A stretch of 64,000 bases of DNA from Allobosea sp. CRIB-10 (GTDB lineage Bacteria > Pseudomonadota > Alphaproteobacteria > Rhizobiales > Beijerinckiaceae). Every line of letters starts with the position of its first letter. Position 1 is the stretch's first letter. Shown one piece after another: positions 15,843 to 27,782 of the stretch. The stretch lies in the NCBI RefSeq assembly GCF_900112185.1, contig NZ_FOKP01000028.1, positions 24,257 through 88,256 of the forward strand, in the 5' to 3' direction. Position numbers and translations under genes: made by a program. The notes under the pieces are model-generated. The model ran no database searches and was not told the origin of the DNA. It saw nothing but the letters and a program-made list of their open reading frames with translations.

Positions 15843-16406
15843 ATGACGCAAAGGCCGGTTCTCGTCTACACGCTGCTGCTGATCGTGCAGACGATCTGCG
15901 CGCTGCTGGTCCTGTTCCACATCCACATCGCCTTCCGCGTCCTGGTCGCACATATCGGCGAGCAGCAGACGCTGCCGACCGGAATCCTGGCGCAAATCTG
16001 CGTGGCGGCGCTGCTCGGGCAGATCTGCTACTGGACGCGGCTCTACCGCGTGCCCGTGCCGCAGGGCTTCCACAGCCTGCCGCTCGGACATCTGCTGGCG
16101 TTCGGTGCCCGCCTGGGAGCGATCGTCGGCGGCGCGCTGGCCTCGATCTATTTCCTGCGTCATCTGCCGGAGATGACGAGCATCGCTGACGGCTTCACCC
16201 TCGCATGGCGTTCCAGCCTGCTCCTCGCGGTCGTCTTCGCGATCTACTGCTATACGCTGGAGCTGGAACGGCTAGCCGCGGCTTGGCAGGCCGAGCCGAA
16301 GGATGAGGTCGATCTGCCTGTGCCGACGACCCAAACCAGTTCAGGCGCGCCGGCGGGCGAACCAGAGCTTCACGCCACGCAAGCGCTCCCGCGCCGCTCG
16401 CACTAG
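15843..16406 (+). CDS. Uncharacterised four-helix membrane protein
   Basis: A 187-residue product with four hydrophobic segments (about residues 7-30, 48-65, 85-110 and 125-145 by eye), followed by a hydrophilic Pro/Thr-rich tail. The ATG at 15843 is chosen because translation from further upstream would overlap the TetR gene out of frame. I do not recognise a family; the pattern resembles small DUF2975-like membrane proteins but shows no clear motif. Its 3' end overlaps the convergent gene at 16341-16856 by 66 bases, all within the hydrophilic tails. Confidence 0.75.
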   Translation: MTQRPVLVYTLLLIVQTICALLVLFHIHIAFRVLVAHIGEQQTLPTGILAQICVAALLGQICYWTRLYRVPVPQGFHSLPLGHLLAFGARLGAIVGGALASIYFLRHLPEMTSIADGFTLAWRSSLLLAVVFAIYCYTLELERLAAAWQAEPKDEVDLPVPTTQTSSGAPAGEPELHATQALPRRSH

Positions 16407-16856
16407 CGCGACTGCCCGCTGCCAAGCGGCACTCGCCTTGATCCGCCCGATCACCGCCTGCCGGATCGCGTCGATCCATCCCATGATCCGCGCGAACCAG
16501 GGGATGGTGAGAAGCTGCGCCCGTCCGGCATGGTAGACGCGCTCGACCAGCAGGAAGCCGGCGAGATGGCCGATCGCGGTGGTGACGATACCCGCCGTGA
16601 ACGCCCCGCGCGCCAGGAACAGCAGGCCGAGCAGCTTCAGCGGCTCGACGATGGCGAAGGGGATCGCGAGGGCAACGAGCGCGCCATAGGGCGGCAACCG
16701 CCCGATCGCCTCCTCGCAGCGCGCCACCAGCCTGAGCGAGGCGAACCAGGCGATCAGTGGCCGGTAGAGCGGCCGCAGCAGCTCGTCTAGGAGGACGACG
16801 AGCCCGACGACGAGGTCGAGCGGGATCAGAAGGAGCTTGATCAGGGTCTTGCGCAT
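16341..16856 (-). CDS. Uncharacterised membrane-associated protein
   Basis: A 171-residue protein beginning MRKTLIKLLLIPLDLVVGLV, with an N-terminal hydrophobic helix, a central helical hairpin (about residues 58-105, LVALAIPFAIVEPLKLLGLL) and a very basic C-terminal tail. Similar short proteins are common in Rhizobiales, but I cannot name a function. It is convergent with, and overlaps by 66 bases, the preceding membrane-protein gene, and is divergent from recA. Confidence 0.75.
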   Translation of the reverse strand: MRKTLIKLLLIPLDLVVGLVVLLDELLRPLYRPLIAWFASLRLVARCEEAIGRLPPYGALVALAIPFAIVEPLKLLGLLFLARGAFTAGIVTTAIGHLAGFLLVERVYHAGRAQLLTIPWFARIMGWIDAIRQAVIGRIKASAAWQRAVALVRAARERLRGVKLWFARRRA

Positions 16857-16924
16857 CGGCTTCGGAGCTCTGAAATCAGGCTGCTTTCATGTTGTCCTAG
16901 CACAACCGGCACGCGCCGAGGCGA

Positions 16925-16939
16925 GAACAAAAAAAGAAC
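16925..16939 (+). promoter_or_regulatory. SOS (LexA) box upstream of recA
   Basis: GAAC at 16925-16928, seven bases, GAAC at 16936-16939: an exact match to the alphaproteobacterial LexA box GAAC-N7-GAAC. A further GAAC at 16950-16953 is out of spacing. The box lies about 90 bases upstream of the recA start. Confidence 0.85.
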
Positions 16940-17026
16940 TTGCGCGAGAGAACAAACCGTGACCATGATCATTCCCATGGCGCGGATTGAGATGTGGTCG
17001 CGCCCCTGCCATAAGGAGCGCACGTC

Positions 17027-18112
<1,086 letters not shown>

Positions 18113-18145
18113 GCCTTCAAACCAGGGCACTCAGCCATTAAGTCG

Positions 18146-18178
18146 ACGGGCGGCCTTCGGGTCGCCCGTTTCCGTTTG
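18146..18178 (+). terminator. Rho-independent terminator after recA
   Basis: ACGGGCG (18146-18152) pairs with CGCCCGT (18163-18169), with a further CC/GG pairing in the loop. The T-rich stretch TTCCGTTT follows. It lies 34 bases after the recA stop codon. Confidence 0.6.
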
Positions 18179-18296
18179 TGGTCAGAAGCTTGCCGGTATG
18201 GCGTCCTTGCGGGCGCTTTCTGGACAGGCGCACATGGGCTGACTAGAACCACTGCGCCGGGCCGGCCGGCCCCACCAGAACAGAGCCAAGATTGCG

Positions 18297-20948
<2,652 letters not shown>

Positions 20949-20955
20949 CGCGACC

Positions 20956-22113
20956 ATGTCCGCCGCCCCGCAGCCTGGCTTGAGCTGGCGGCGGCGGGCG
21001 CATCTGGTCATCGACCGCGGCGCCGGCGACGATCTTTCGGCCAAGCTGGTCCATGGCGGGCTGGTCGCACTGATCGTGATCAATATCGCGGCGCTGGTGC
21101 TGGAATCGGTGCCCAGCCTCGCCGCCGCTCATGGTCGAGCGTTCCATTGGATCGAGCTCGTCTCGACCGTGCTTTTCACGCTGGAATATGCGGTCCGGCT
21201 CTGGACCGCGCCCGAACATGCGCGCTATCGCGGCCTCAGCGATTGGGCAGCGCGGCGCGCCTATGCGCTGTCTCCGCCGGCACTGCTCGATTTTCTCGCG
21301 ACCTTTCCGCTCTATGCGGCGCTGCTCGGCTATGGCGATCTCAAGATCCTGCTGCTGTTCCGGCTGGTGCGCTTTTTCAAGCTCGGGCGCTATTCGCCCG
21401 GCATGGCCTCGCTCGGCGCAGCGCTCCATGCCGAGCGCAAGGCGCTCGCTGCCTGCGTCGTCATTCTGGTCGGCGTGATGCTGCTCTCGGCGACCGCGAT
21501 GCATTTCGTCGAGCACGATGTCCAGCCGGACAAGTTCGGCACCATCCCCGACGCGATGTGGTGGGCGATCGTGACGCTGACCACTGTCGGCTATGGCGAT
21601 GCCTTCCCGATCAGCCCGCTCGGCAAGGTCGTGGCGTCGCTGACCGCGGTGATGGGTCTCGTCATGCTGGCGCTGCCGGTCGGCATCATCGCCACCGCTT
21701 TCTCCCAGGAAATCCATCGCCGCGAATTCGTGGTGACCTGGAGCATGCTGGCGCGCGTGCCGCTGTTCAGCGGCCTCAGCGCCGCCGAGATCGCGGAGAT
21801 CATGAACGCGTTGCGCGCCCAGACCGTGCGCGGCGGCGGCGTCGTGCTGCATCCGCACGAGCCGGCCCAGTCGCTCTATTTCGTCGCCAGCGGCGAGGTC
21901 GAACTCGTCGAGCCCGACGGCAGTCGGCGGCTCGACGAAGGCTGCTATTTCGGCGAGCTCCGCCTGACCGAGCTCGCGCCGGCGCAAAGCGGCATCGCCG
22001 CGCGCGCCACGGTCGCGACCAAGCTGCTCGTCCTTGATCCTGCCGATTTTCGCCTGCTCATGCTGCGCCACCCGGAACTCGCCGGCCATCTCCACCGACT
22101 TGCAGCCGTATGA
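20956..22113 (+). CDS. Cyclic-nucleotide-gated K+ channel (MlotiK1-like)
   Basis: A 385-residue inner-membrane channel with six predicted helices, a pore loop with the K+ selectivity filter TVGYGD at residues 210-215, and a C-terminal cyclic-nucleotide-binding domain (about residues 265-380). That domain contains the phosphate-binding cassette FGEL and a downstream Arg in ARATVATKLL. The architecture matches the Mesorhizobium loti MlotiK1 channel, but S4 here has fewer regular arginines, so voltage sensing is doubtful. It starts 7 bases after alaS. The stop overlaps the next ORF start (ATGA), implying translational coupling. Confidence 0.9.
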   Translation: MSAAPQPGLSWRRRAHLVIDRGAGDDLSAKLVHGGLVALIVINIAALVLESVPSLAAAHGRAFHWIELVSTVLFTLEYAVRLWTAPEHARYRGLSDWAARRAYALSPPALLDFLATFPLYAALLGYGDLKILLLFRLVRFFKLGRYSPGMASLGAALHAERKALAACVVILVGVMLLSATAMHFVEHDVQPDKFGTIPDAMWWAIVTLTTVGYGDAFPISPLGKVVASLTAVMGLVMLALPVGIIATAFSQEIHRREFVVTWSMLARVPLFSGLSAAEIAEIMNALRAQTVRGGGVVLHPHEPAQSLYFVASGEVELVEPDGSRRLDEGCYFGELRLTELAPAQSGIAARATVATKLLVLDPADFRLLMLRHPELAGHLHRLAAV

Positions 22114-22739
22114 TGCCGACCCGCCGCACCGCCCTTGCCCTGCTCCTCTGCGCAGGCAGTCCCGTCTTGGCCCAGCAGCCGCGGCCGCAGCGCCCGCCGC
22201 AAGGCCCGAGCCTGTCCGGACCGCGGACGTTGATGGCCGGGGCGATGGCGACCGCCTTCGTCAGCCGCGCCCCGGCCAATGCCCGCCTCGCCATCAGCCG
22301 GCCGACCGATCCGCCGGAAGCGGCGATCGTCGCCTCGCCGCTCGGCCAGGCGACGGTGCTGTCACTGCCGGCGCCGGGCGAGGTCGGCACCTATGAATGG
22401 CGTCTGCTCGGCGAGGTCGACGGCAAGCCGGTCATTCTGCTGCGCCAGCCCCTGGCGACGACGGCTCCAGCTGCGACGCTCGCCGCCCCCGCCCGCGTCG
22501 CGCGCGGCAATCCCCTGCCGGTGCGCGGCATCGGCCCCAATGGCGATCGCGACCGCGTCGTGCTGGTGAAGCCGGATGCGCCGCCGGAGGCGCAGGGGCC
22601 GAACTTCTTCCCGGCCGAGAATGTCGAGAGCACGCTGGAGGCCCCGGCCGAGCCCGGCACCTACGAATTGCGCTATGTGATGGACGCCCCGCTCACCGGC
22701 CCGCGCGTGCTGGCGCGGCGCGAGGTCGTGGTCGAATAG
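22110..22739 (+). CDS. Exported protein with two Ig-like modules
   Basis: A 209-residue protein with a signal peptide (MMPTRRTALALLLCAGSPVLAQQ) and two similar beta-rich modules, each ending in a GTYE-type strand (PGEVGTYEWRLLGEV near residue 90 and PAEPGTYELRYVMD near 185). The second ends LARREVVVE, as in C-terminal modules of some von Willebrand A-domain proteins of Rhizobiales; no VWA domain is present here. The start overlaps the K+ channel stop by four bases, suggesting co-translation. Function unknown; periplasmic location inferred. Confidence 0.8.
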   Translation: MMPTRRTALALLLCAGSPVLAQQPRPQRPPQGPSLSGPRTLMAGAMATAFVSRAPANARLAISRPTDPPEAAIVASPLGQATVLSLPAPGEVGTYEWRLLGEVDGKPVILLRQPLATTAPAATLAAPARVARGNPLPVRGIGPNGDRDRVVLVKPDAPPEAQGPNFFPAENVESTLEAPAEPGTYELRYVMDAPLTGPRVLARREVVVE

Positions 22740-22742
22740 CGC

Positions 22743-23204
22743 TCAGTCGTGGTCCGGATGCTGGCGCGAGCGATAGGCCGGCAGTTCATCCGCCGGGATG
22801 TCGTCCTCGGTCCGCGTGCCTTCCAGCCGGCAGAACTCGTCGAACCAGGGCGCCCTGCCCTCGATCCCATAGGCATGGCTAGGCGGAAAGGCGCTCGCAT
22901 CGTCGAGGCTGCCGACCGCGAGCGAGAGCGTGCCCATGCCGGGATAGCTGAAACTCAGCGGCGTGCCGCAATCGCGGCAGAAGCCACGCTCGGCCACCTC
23001 GGAGGAGTAGAAGACGGAAGGCCTGCCGCGCGTCCAGACGACGTCGGCGATGCGCGAGGAGGCGAAGGCGCCGAAATAATTGCCCACCGCCTTCTGGCAC
23101 ATCCGGCAGAAGCAGACCGAAACCTTGCGCGGCGGCTTCAGCAGGCGATAGCGCACCGCGCCGCATTGGCAACCGCCGGTGAGAGAGGGCGTTGTTCCGG
23201 TCAT
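22743..23204 (-). CDS. GFA/CENP-V family zinc protein
   Basis: A 153-residue member of the glutathione-dependent formaldehyde-activating (GFA) superfamily. The zinc ligands are visible as CQCG near the N-terminus, CFCRMC, and CRDCGTPL. The family name reflects one characterised activity; most members are uncharacterised, so formaldehyde metabolism should not be assumed. ATG 23204 puts the start just before the conserved GGCQCGAVRY; a GTG at 23231 would add nine residues. It is downstream of the HxlR regulator gene on the same strand (43-bp gap). Confidence 0.87.
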   Translation of the reverse strand: MTGTTPSLTGGCQCGAVRYRLLKPPRKVSVCFCRMCQKAVGNYFGAFASSRIADVVWTRGRPSVFYSSEVAERGFCRDCGTPLSFSYPGMGTLSLAVGSLDDASAFPPSHAYGIEGRAPWFDEFCRLEGTRTEDDIPADELPAYRSRQHPDHD

Positions 23205-23247
23205 GTCGGCTTGCCGTCCCAGTTCGCGCACCCAGGTGATGAAGCGA

Positions 23248-23664
23248 TCAAATGTTGCTCGATATCAACGCCGCCGAATGCGCCCCGCCTGGAGGCGCCA
23301 GTGGCAGTGCTGCTTCGGCATTGTCCCTGGCCTGCAAGGCTTCGCCCCAATCACGCAGGCTGATCAGCACCGGCTCCAGCGTGCGGCCGAAATCGGTCAG
23401 TTCATATTCGACGCGCGGCGGCACCTCGGGGTAGACGATCCGGCGTACGACGCCGTCGGCCTCGAGCTCGCGAAGCTGGATCGTCACCATCCGGGGCGTT
23501 GCGTTGGGTGTCAGACGGCACAGCGCATTGAAGCGCAATCGCCCTTCCAGAAGATGAAACATTAGAACGGGCTTCCAGATCCCGCCCAGGACGCTGAGCG
23601 TCGCTTCAACCGCACACCCTGTCCGGGTCGCCCTGCGGCGGGCCTGCCTGACACTATCATTCAT
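23248..23664 (-). CDS. HxlR-family transcriptional regulator
   Basis: A 138-residue winged-helix regulator. The HxlR core is GCAVEATLSVLGGIWKPVLM, then LEGRLRFNALCRLTPNATPRM and the wing/dimer region VRRIVYPEVPPRVEYELTDFGRTL. The single Cys in GCAVEATL corresponds to the redox-sensing N-terminal Cys of YodB-type HxlR regulators. The gene is divergent from a quinone-oxidoreductase-like gene with an 87-bp spacer, and a perfect palindrome overlaps its start codon. A role as quinone/electrophile-responsive repressor of both genes is inferred. Confidence 0.9.
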   Translation of the reverse strand: MNDSVRQARRRATRTGCAVEATLSVLGGIWKPVLMFHLLEGRLRFNALCRLTPNATPRMVTIQLRELEADGVVRRIVYPEVPPRVEYELTDFGRTLEPVLISLRDWGEALQARDNAEAALPLAPPGGAHSAALISSNI

Positions 23665-23670
23665 GATAGT
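23653..23670. promoter_or_regulatory. Palindromic operator overlapping hxlR start
   Basis: ACTATCAT (23653-23660) and ATGATAGT (23663-23670) are perfect 8-bp arms with a TC spacer. The hxlR start codon (23662-23664, minus strand) lies inside it, so a bound regulator would block both transcription and initiation. It is 81 bases upstream of the oxidoreductase start. Confidence 0.65.
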
Positions 23671-23751
23671 ACATGTTCCTTTTGATCGTACTTACGAACA
23701 CATCCTTATCTGCCTAGGTCTAGCGCGCCAACCCCGACCAAGGAGACGACA

Positions 23752-24753
23752 TTGCGCGCTTATCGACTGAACGGAACGAATGCCCCGCTGACGCTGCTCG
23801 ACCAACCGGCCACCAAGGCGGGCCCGGGGGAAGTGCTTGTCGATCTCAAGGCAGCCACCCTCAATTACCGGGATCTGATCGTGCAGGAGGGGCGCTACGG
23901 CGGAGAGCAGAAGCACGATCTCGTCCCGCTTTCCGACGGCGCGGGCATCATCACCGCGATTGGAGACGGCGTGTCCCGCGACCGGCTCGGCCAGCGCGTC
24001 GTGCTCGGCTTCATGCCAGGATGGCTGGACGGGGCGTTCTCGGCGCGCAAGCAGGCGACCGCACTCGGCGGCGGCTTCGTCGACGGCGTGCTCCGTGAAC
24101 AGATCGTCCTTCCAGCTGCCGCTGCCATCACCTTTCCGGAAACCTGGACGTTTGAAGAGGCTGCCGCTTATCCCTGCGCCGGAGTCACGGCCTGGAACTG
24201 CCTGTTCGGGGGCCGCGGCCTGCGTCCCGGCGACAGCGTCCTGGTCGAGGGCACCGGCGGCGTCTCAACCTTCGCATTGCAAATGGCCCGAGCCGCCGGG
24301 GCGCGCGTGATTGTCACCTCCAGCTCGGACGAGAAGCTCGCTGGGGCGCGCAGGCTCGGCGCGGAAGCGACGATCAATTATCGCACCACGCCCAATTGGG
24401 GTGAAGTCGCCGCGGACATGGCCGGCGGCGAGGGTGTCGATCTCGTCGTTGAGGTCGGCGGCTCGGGGACGTTGAACCAGGCGCTTCGCGCAGCCCGGCC
24501 CGGAGGCGAAGTTGCTCTGGTCGGCGTTCTGACCGGGTTCTCCGGTGAAATCGACACCGGTGCAATCCTGATGAAGGCGATCGACGTTCGAGGAGTCTAT
24601 GTCGGCTCCGTCGCGGATCTTGGCGCCGCGGTTGCCACGGGCGTCAAGCCTCTGATCGACGAGGCATTCCCCTTCATGGCGGCCCAAGCTGCATACGACC
24701 GGCTGCGCAGTGGTCAGCATCGCGGCAAGGTTGCGATCAAAATTGCAGCGTGA
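23752..24753 (+). CDS. Zinc-independent MDR alcohol dehydrogenase/quinone oxidoreductase
   Basis: A 333-residue medium-chain dehydrogenase/reductase. The N-terminal GroES-like domain (LNYRDLIVQEGRYGG) is followed by a Rossmann domain with LVEGTGGVSTFALQMARAAG and the end segment SGQHRGKVAIKI. The structural and catalytic zinc Cys/His ligands are absent, as in quinone oxidoreductases. The start is TTG at 23752, supported by AAGGAGA upstream. It is divergent from hxlR. NAD(P)H-dependent reduction of a quinone or enone is likely; the true substrate is unknown. Confidence 0.88.
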   Translation: MRAYRLNGTNAPLTLLDQPATKAGPGEVLVDLKAATLNYRDLIVQEGRYGGEQKHDLVPLSDGAGIITAIGDGVSRDRLGQRVVLGFMPGWLDGAFSARKQATALGGGFVDGVLREQIVLPAAAAITFPETWTFEEAAAYPCAGVTAWNCLFGGRGLRPGDSVLVEGTGGVSTFALQMARAAGARVIVTSSSDEKLAGARRLGAEATINYRTTPNWGEVAADMAGGEGVDLVVEVGGSGTLNQALRAARPGGEVALVGVLTGFSGEIDTGAILMKAIDVRGVYVGSVADLGAAVATGVKPLIDEAFPFMAAQAAYDRLRSGQHRGKVAIKIAA

Positions 24754-24785
24754 GCTGCGGGCGGGTGCCCTGCGACTGCACAACG

Positions 24786-24811
24786 AAAAAGCCCGGCCAG
24801 AAGGCCGGGCT
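24786..24811 (-). terminator. Rho-independent terminator of icd
   Basis: On the minus strand, AGCCCGGCC-type arms (24803-24811 and 24790-24798) form a 9-bp stem with a 4-base loop, followed by a run of five T. It lies 27 bases after the icd stop codon and separates icd from the convergent oxidoreductase. Confidence 0.85.
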
Positions 24812-24837
24812 CCCATTTCAGGCAACCGATGGCGTGC

Positions 24838-26052
24838 TTACGCGGTCATCGCCTTGCGCAGGTTGTCGCTGACCTTGTCGAGGAAGCCGGTGGTCGAGAG
24901 GAACTTCTGGTCGGGGCCGACCAGCAGCGCCAGATCCTTGGTCATATCGCCCGCCTCGACCGTGTCGACGGTGACCTTCTCCAGCAGCTTGGCGAAATCG
25001 GCCAGGGCCTGGTTGTCGTCGAGCTTGGCGCGATGCGACAGGCCGCGGGTCCAGGCGAAGATCGAGGCGATCGAGTTTGTCGAGGTCTCCTTGCCCTTCT
25101 GGTGCTCGCGATAATGGCGGGTCACCGTGCCGTGGGCGGCCTCGGCCTCGACGGTCTTGCCGTCCGGCGTCATCAGCACCGAGGTCATCAGGCCGAGCGA
25201 GCCGAAGCCCTGCGCCACCGTGTCGGACTGGACGTCGCCATCGTAGTTCTTGCAGGCCCAGACATAGCCGCCCGACCACTTCAGCGCCGAAGCGACCATG
25301 TCGTCGATCAGGCGGTGCTCATAGATGATGCCGAGCTTGTCGAACTCCGCCTTGAACTCGGCCTCGTAGACTTCCTGGAAGATGTCCTTGAAGCGGCCGT
25401 CATAGGCCTTGAGGATGGTGTTCTTGGTCGAGAGATAGACCGGGTACTTGCGGATCAGGCCGTAGTTCAGCGACGCCCGGGCGAAGTCGCGGATCGACTC
25501 GTCGAGATTGTACATCGCCATGGCGACGCCCGAGCCCGGCGACTTGAACACTTCCTTCTCGATCACCTGGCCGTCCTCGCCGACGAACTTGATCGTCAGC
25601 GTGCCCTTGCCGGGGAACTTGAAGTCGGTCGCACGGTACTGGTCGCCGAAGGCGTGACGGCCGACGACGATCGGCTGGGTCCAGCCGGGGACGAGGCGCG
25701 GCACGTTCTTGCAGATGATCGGCTCGCGGAAGATCACGCCGCCGAGGATGTTGCGGATCGTGCCGTTCGGGCTCTTCCACATCTCCTTGAGGCTGAACTC
25801 CTTCACGCGGGCCTCGTCCGGCGTGATGGTGGCGCACTTCACCGCGACGCCATGCTTCTTGGTGGCGTGGGCGGCGTCTATCGTGACCTGATCGTTGGTC
25901 GCGTCGCGGTTCTGGACCGAGAGGTCGAAGTAATCGAGCTCGAGGTCGAGATAGGGGAAGATCAGCTTGTCCTTGATGTGCTGCCAGATGATGCGGGTCA
26001 TCTCGTCGCCGTCCATGTCGACGATCGGGTTGGCGACCTTGATCTTGCTCAT
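24838..26052 (-). CDS. icd: NADP-dependent isocitrate dehydrogenase
   Basis: Converts isocitrate to 2-oxoglutarate in the TCA cycle with NADP+. The 404-residue protein belongs to the dimeric eukaryote-like subfamily found in alphaproteobacteria: MSKIKVANPIVDMDGDEMTR at the start, the substrate-binding SPNGTIRNILGGVIFREPI, the metal-binding DDMVASALKWSGGYVWACKNYDGDVQSD region and the cofactor region EAAHGTVTRHYR. It is a monocistronic minus-strand gene with its own terminator. Confidence 0.97.
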   Translation of the reverse strand: MSKIKVANPIVDMDGDEMTRIIWQHIKDKLIFPYLDLELDYFDLSVQNRDATNDQVTIDAAHATKKHGVAVKCATITPDEARVKEFSLKEMWKSPNGTIRNILGGVIFREPIICKNVPRLVPGWTQPIVVGRHAFGDQYRATDFKFPGKGTLTIKFVGEDGQVIEKEVFKSPGSGVAMAMYNLDESIRDFARASLNYGLIRKYPVYLSTKNTILKAYDGRFKDIFQEVYEAEFKAEFDKLGIIYEHRLIDDMVASALKWSGGYVWACKNYDGDVQSDTVAQGFGSLGLMTSVLMTPDGKTVEAEAAHGTVTRHYREHQKGKETSTNSIASIFAWTRGLSHRAKLDDNQALADFAKLLEKVTVDTVEAGDMTKDLALLVGPDQKFLSTTGFLDKVSDNLRKAMTA

Positions 26053-26272
26053 GTGATGCGACCCCTGCTCTGGTCAGTCTGGAACGTTTCCGGGCTGCAA
26101 CGACCTCGCCGCAGCCGCCCGCGCGCTTCCTAGCGGGTTCCGCTTCCATGGGGAAGCCGGCCTTTCGTGCAACGTGCGAGGACCTGGCCCGCCGTCTCAC
26201 CTCTGCCGATGCAGGGCGCCCCGCCGCCAACGCAGTTGGCAAGCCTGCGAACCGATTTAGATTGGAGGGATG
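26053..26272. other. Intergenic region between icd and SDR
   Basis: A 220-bp divergent region. It must hold the promoters of icd and of the SDR-cupin unit, but I see no clear -35/-10 pair, palindrome or repeat in it. Confidence 0.4.
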
Positions 26273-26992
26273 ATGGCCTCCTCCTCTTCCCCCTTCGCCC
26301 TCGTCACCGGCGGCACCCGCGGCATCGGCGCGGGTGTGGCGCTGGCGCTCGCCCAAGCCGGCTACCAGGTCCTCGCCACCGGCCTCACGCAGGACGAGGT
26401 CGCGGCGACGCCCGCCCATGCCGCGATCCGCCATGCCAGGCTCGATGTCACCAGCGATGCCGAGGTCGCCGCCGTCGTCGCGGCTTGCGAGCGCATCGAC
26501 TCGCTGGTGAATTGCGCCGGCATGATCCAGCGCGGCGGCAAGGAGTTCGAGATCGAGGCCTTCCGGCTCACGCTCGAGGTCAACCTCACCGGCACGATGC
26601 GCATGTGCCTGGCGGCGAAGGACAAGCTCGCCGCGAGCAAAGGCGCGATCGTCAACACCGCCTCGATGCTGACCTTCCACGGCTCGGCCTATGCGCCGGG
26701 CTATGCCGCCTCGAAGGGTGGCGTCGGCCAGCTCACCAAATCGCTCGCCGCCGCCTGGGCGCCGGACGGCATCCGCGTCAACGCGGTCGCGCCCGGCTGG
26801 ATCGCGACCGAACTGACCAGGCCGCTGGTCGAGGACGCCACCCGCTCCGCCCCGATCCTGTCGCGCACGCCGATGAACCGCTGGGGCGAGCCGGGCGATG
26901 TCGGCGGCGCGGTCCTGTTCCTGCTCTCCGATGCCGCCCGCTTCATCACCGGCGCGATCCTGCCGGTCGACGGCGGCTACCTCGCCGTCTGA
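26273..26992 (+). CDS. SDR family oxidoreductase
   Basis: A 239-residue short-chain dehydrogenase/reductase. The NAD(P)-binding motif TGGTRGIG is at the N-terminus, NCAGMI marks the NNAG-like strand, the catalytic Ser is in NTASML, and YAASK supplies Tyr and Lys. It ends with GAILPVDGGYLAV, typical of the family. GGAGG lies four bases before the ATG at 26273 (an ATG at 26270 is too close). A cupin dioxygenase-like gene follows after 89 bases, suggesting a catabolic pair. Substrate unknown. Confidence 0.9.
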   Translation: MASSSSPFALVTGGTRGIGAGVALALAQAGYQVLATGLTQDEVAATPAHAAIRHARLDVTSDAEVAAVVAACERIDSLVNCAGMIQRGGKEFEIEAFRLTLEVNLTGTMRMCLAAKDKLAASKGAIVNTASMLTFHGSAYAPGYAASKGGVGQLTKSLAAAWAPDGIRVNAVAPGWIATELTRPLVEDATRSAPILSRTPMNRWGEPGDVGGAVLFLLSDAARFITGAILPVDGGYLAV

Positions 26993-27081
26993 AAGACCCT
27001 AAAGATGTCAACGACCTGGCGGCGCTTCCTGAATCGATCGCCCAGCCAGCTGAATCAGAAGCTCAACCGGAGGAAATCGCG

Positions 27082-27627
27082 ATGAACAAGGTCAGCCCGG
27101 TCCCGGTCCAGGTCAGCACCGAAGAACGCTGGACTCCCTATCGGCATCCGCAGCCGAAGGATTCCCCGCCGGAGCTGATCGTGCCGAACGTCATCCCCGA
27201 CGACGAGCGCATCTGGGTTCCGGTCGACGACAATGTCTGGTTCCGCCCCTTATGCCTCTGCGTGACGCGCGGCTACTGGATGAACCTGCTGCGCGTGCGC
27301 CGCGCCGGCGTGCTCTCGCGCCATCGCCATCCTCAGCCCGTGCACGGCTATGTGCTGAAGGGCAAGTGGCGCTATCTCGAACATGACTGGGTCGCGACGG
27401 AGGGTTCCTATGTCTACGAGGCGCCCGGCGAGACCCATACGCTGGTGGTCGATCCCGATGTCGAGGAGATGATCACCATGTTCCAGGTCAATGGCGCGAT
27501 GATCTATGTCGACCCGGACGGCAAATGCCTCGGCTATGACGACGTCTTCACCCGGCTCGACAAATGCCGGGCGCATTATGCGACGAACGGGCTCGGGGCT
27601 GACTACGCCGACCAGTTCATCCGCTGA
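27082..27627 (+). CDS. 2,4'-dihydroxyacetophenone dioxygenase-like cupin
   Basis: A 181-residue single-domain cupin resembling 2,4'-dihydroxyacetophenone dioxygenase (DAD), a non-haem iron enzyme that cleaves a C-C bond in the side chain of an aromatic ketone. The metal-binding segment SRHRHPQPVHGYVLKGKW and the second cupin motif APGETHTLVV supply the expected histidines. The ATG at 27082 follows GGAGGAAA. It is downstream of the SDR gene. The family contains many members with untested substrates, so the specific reaction is a guess. Confidence 0.82.
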   Translation: MNKVSPVPVQVSTEERWTPYRHPQPKDSPPELIVPNVIPDDERIWVPVDDNVWFRPLCLCVTRGYWMNLLRVRRAGVLSRHRHPQPVHGYVLKGKWRYLEHDWVATEGSYVYEAPGETHTLVVDPDVEEMITMFQVNGAMIYVDPDGKCLGYDDVFTRLDKCRAHYATNGLGADYADQFIR

Positions 27628-27647
27628 GGCCGAGCAACCCACCCAAC

Positions 27648-27767
27648 AGTCCTCATCCTGAGGAGCGATCCATGGGATCGCGTCTCGAAGGATGATCCAG
27701 GAGGTTCTGGAAACAACTGGAGCATCCTTCGAGACGCGGGCTTCGCCCGCTCCTCAGGATGAGGGCT
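27648..27767. repeat. Dispersed intergenic palindrome, family A copy 2
   Basis: A 120-bp imperfect inverted repeat homologous to 668-786, with the same outer (CCTCATCCTGAGGAGCG / CGCTCCTCAGGATGAGG-type) and inner (TCTCGAAGGATG / CATCCTTCGAGA) arms. It fills the gap between the convergent cupin and fliX genes. Confidence 0.85.
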
Positions 27768-27782
27768 ATCGAGATATGGGTT

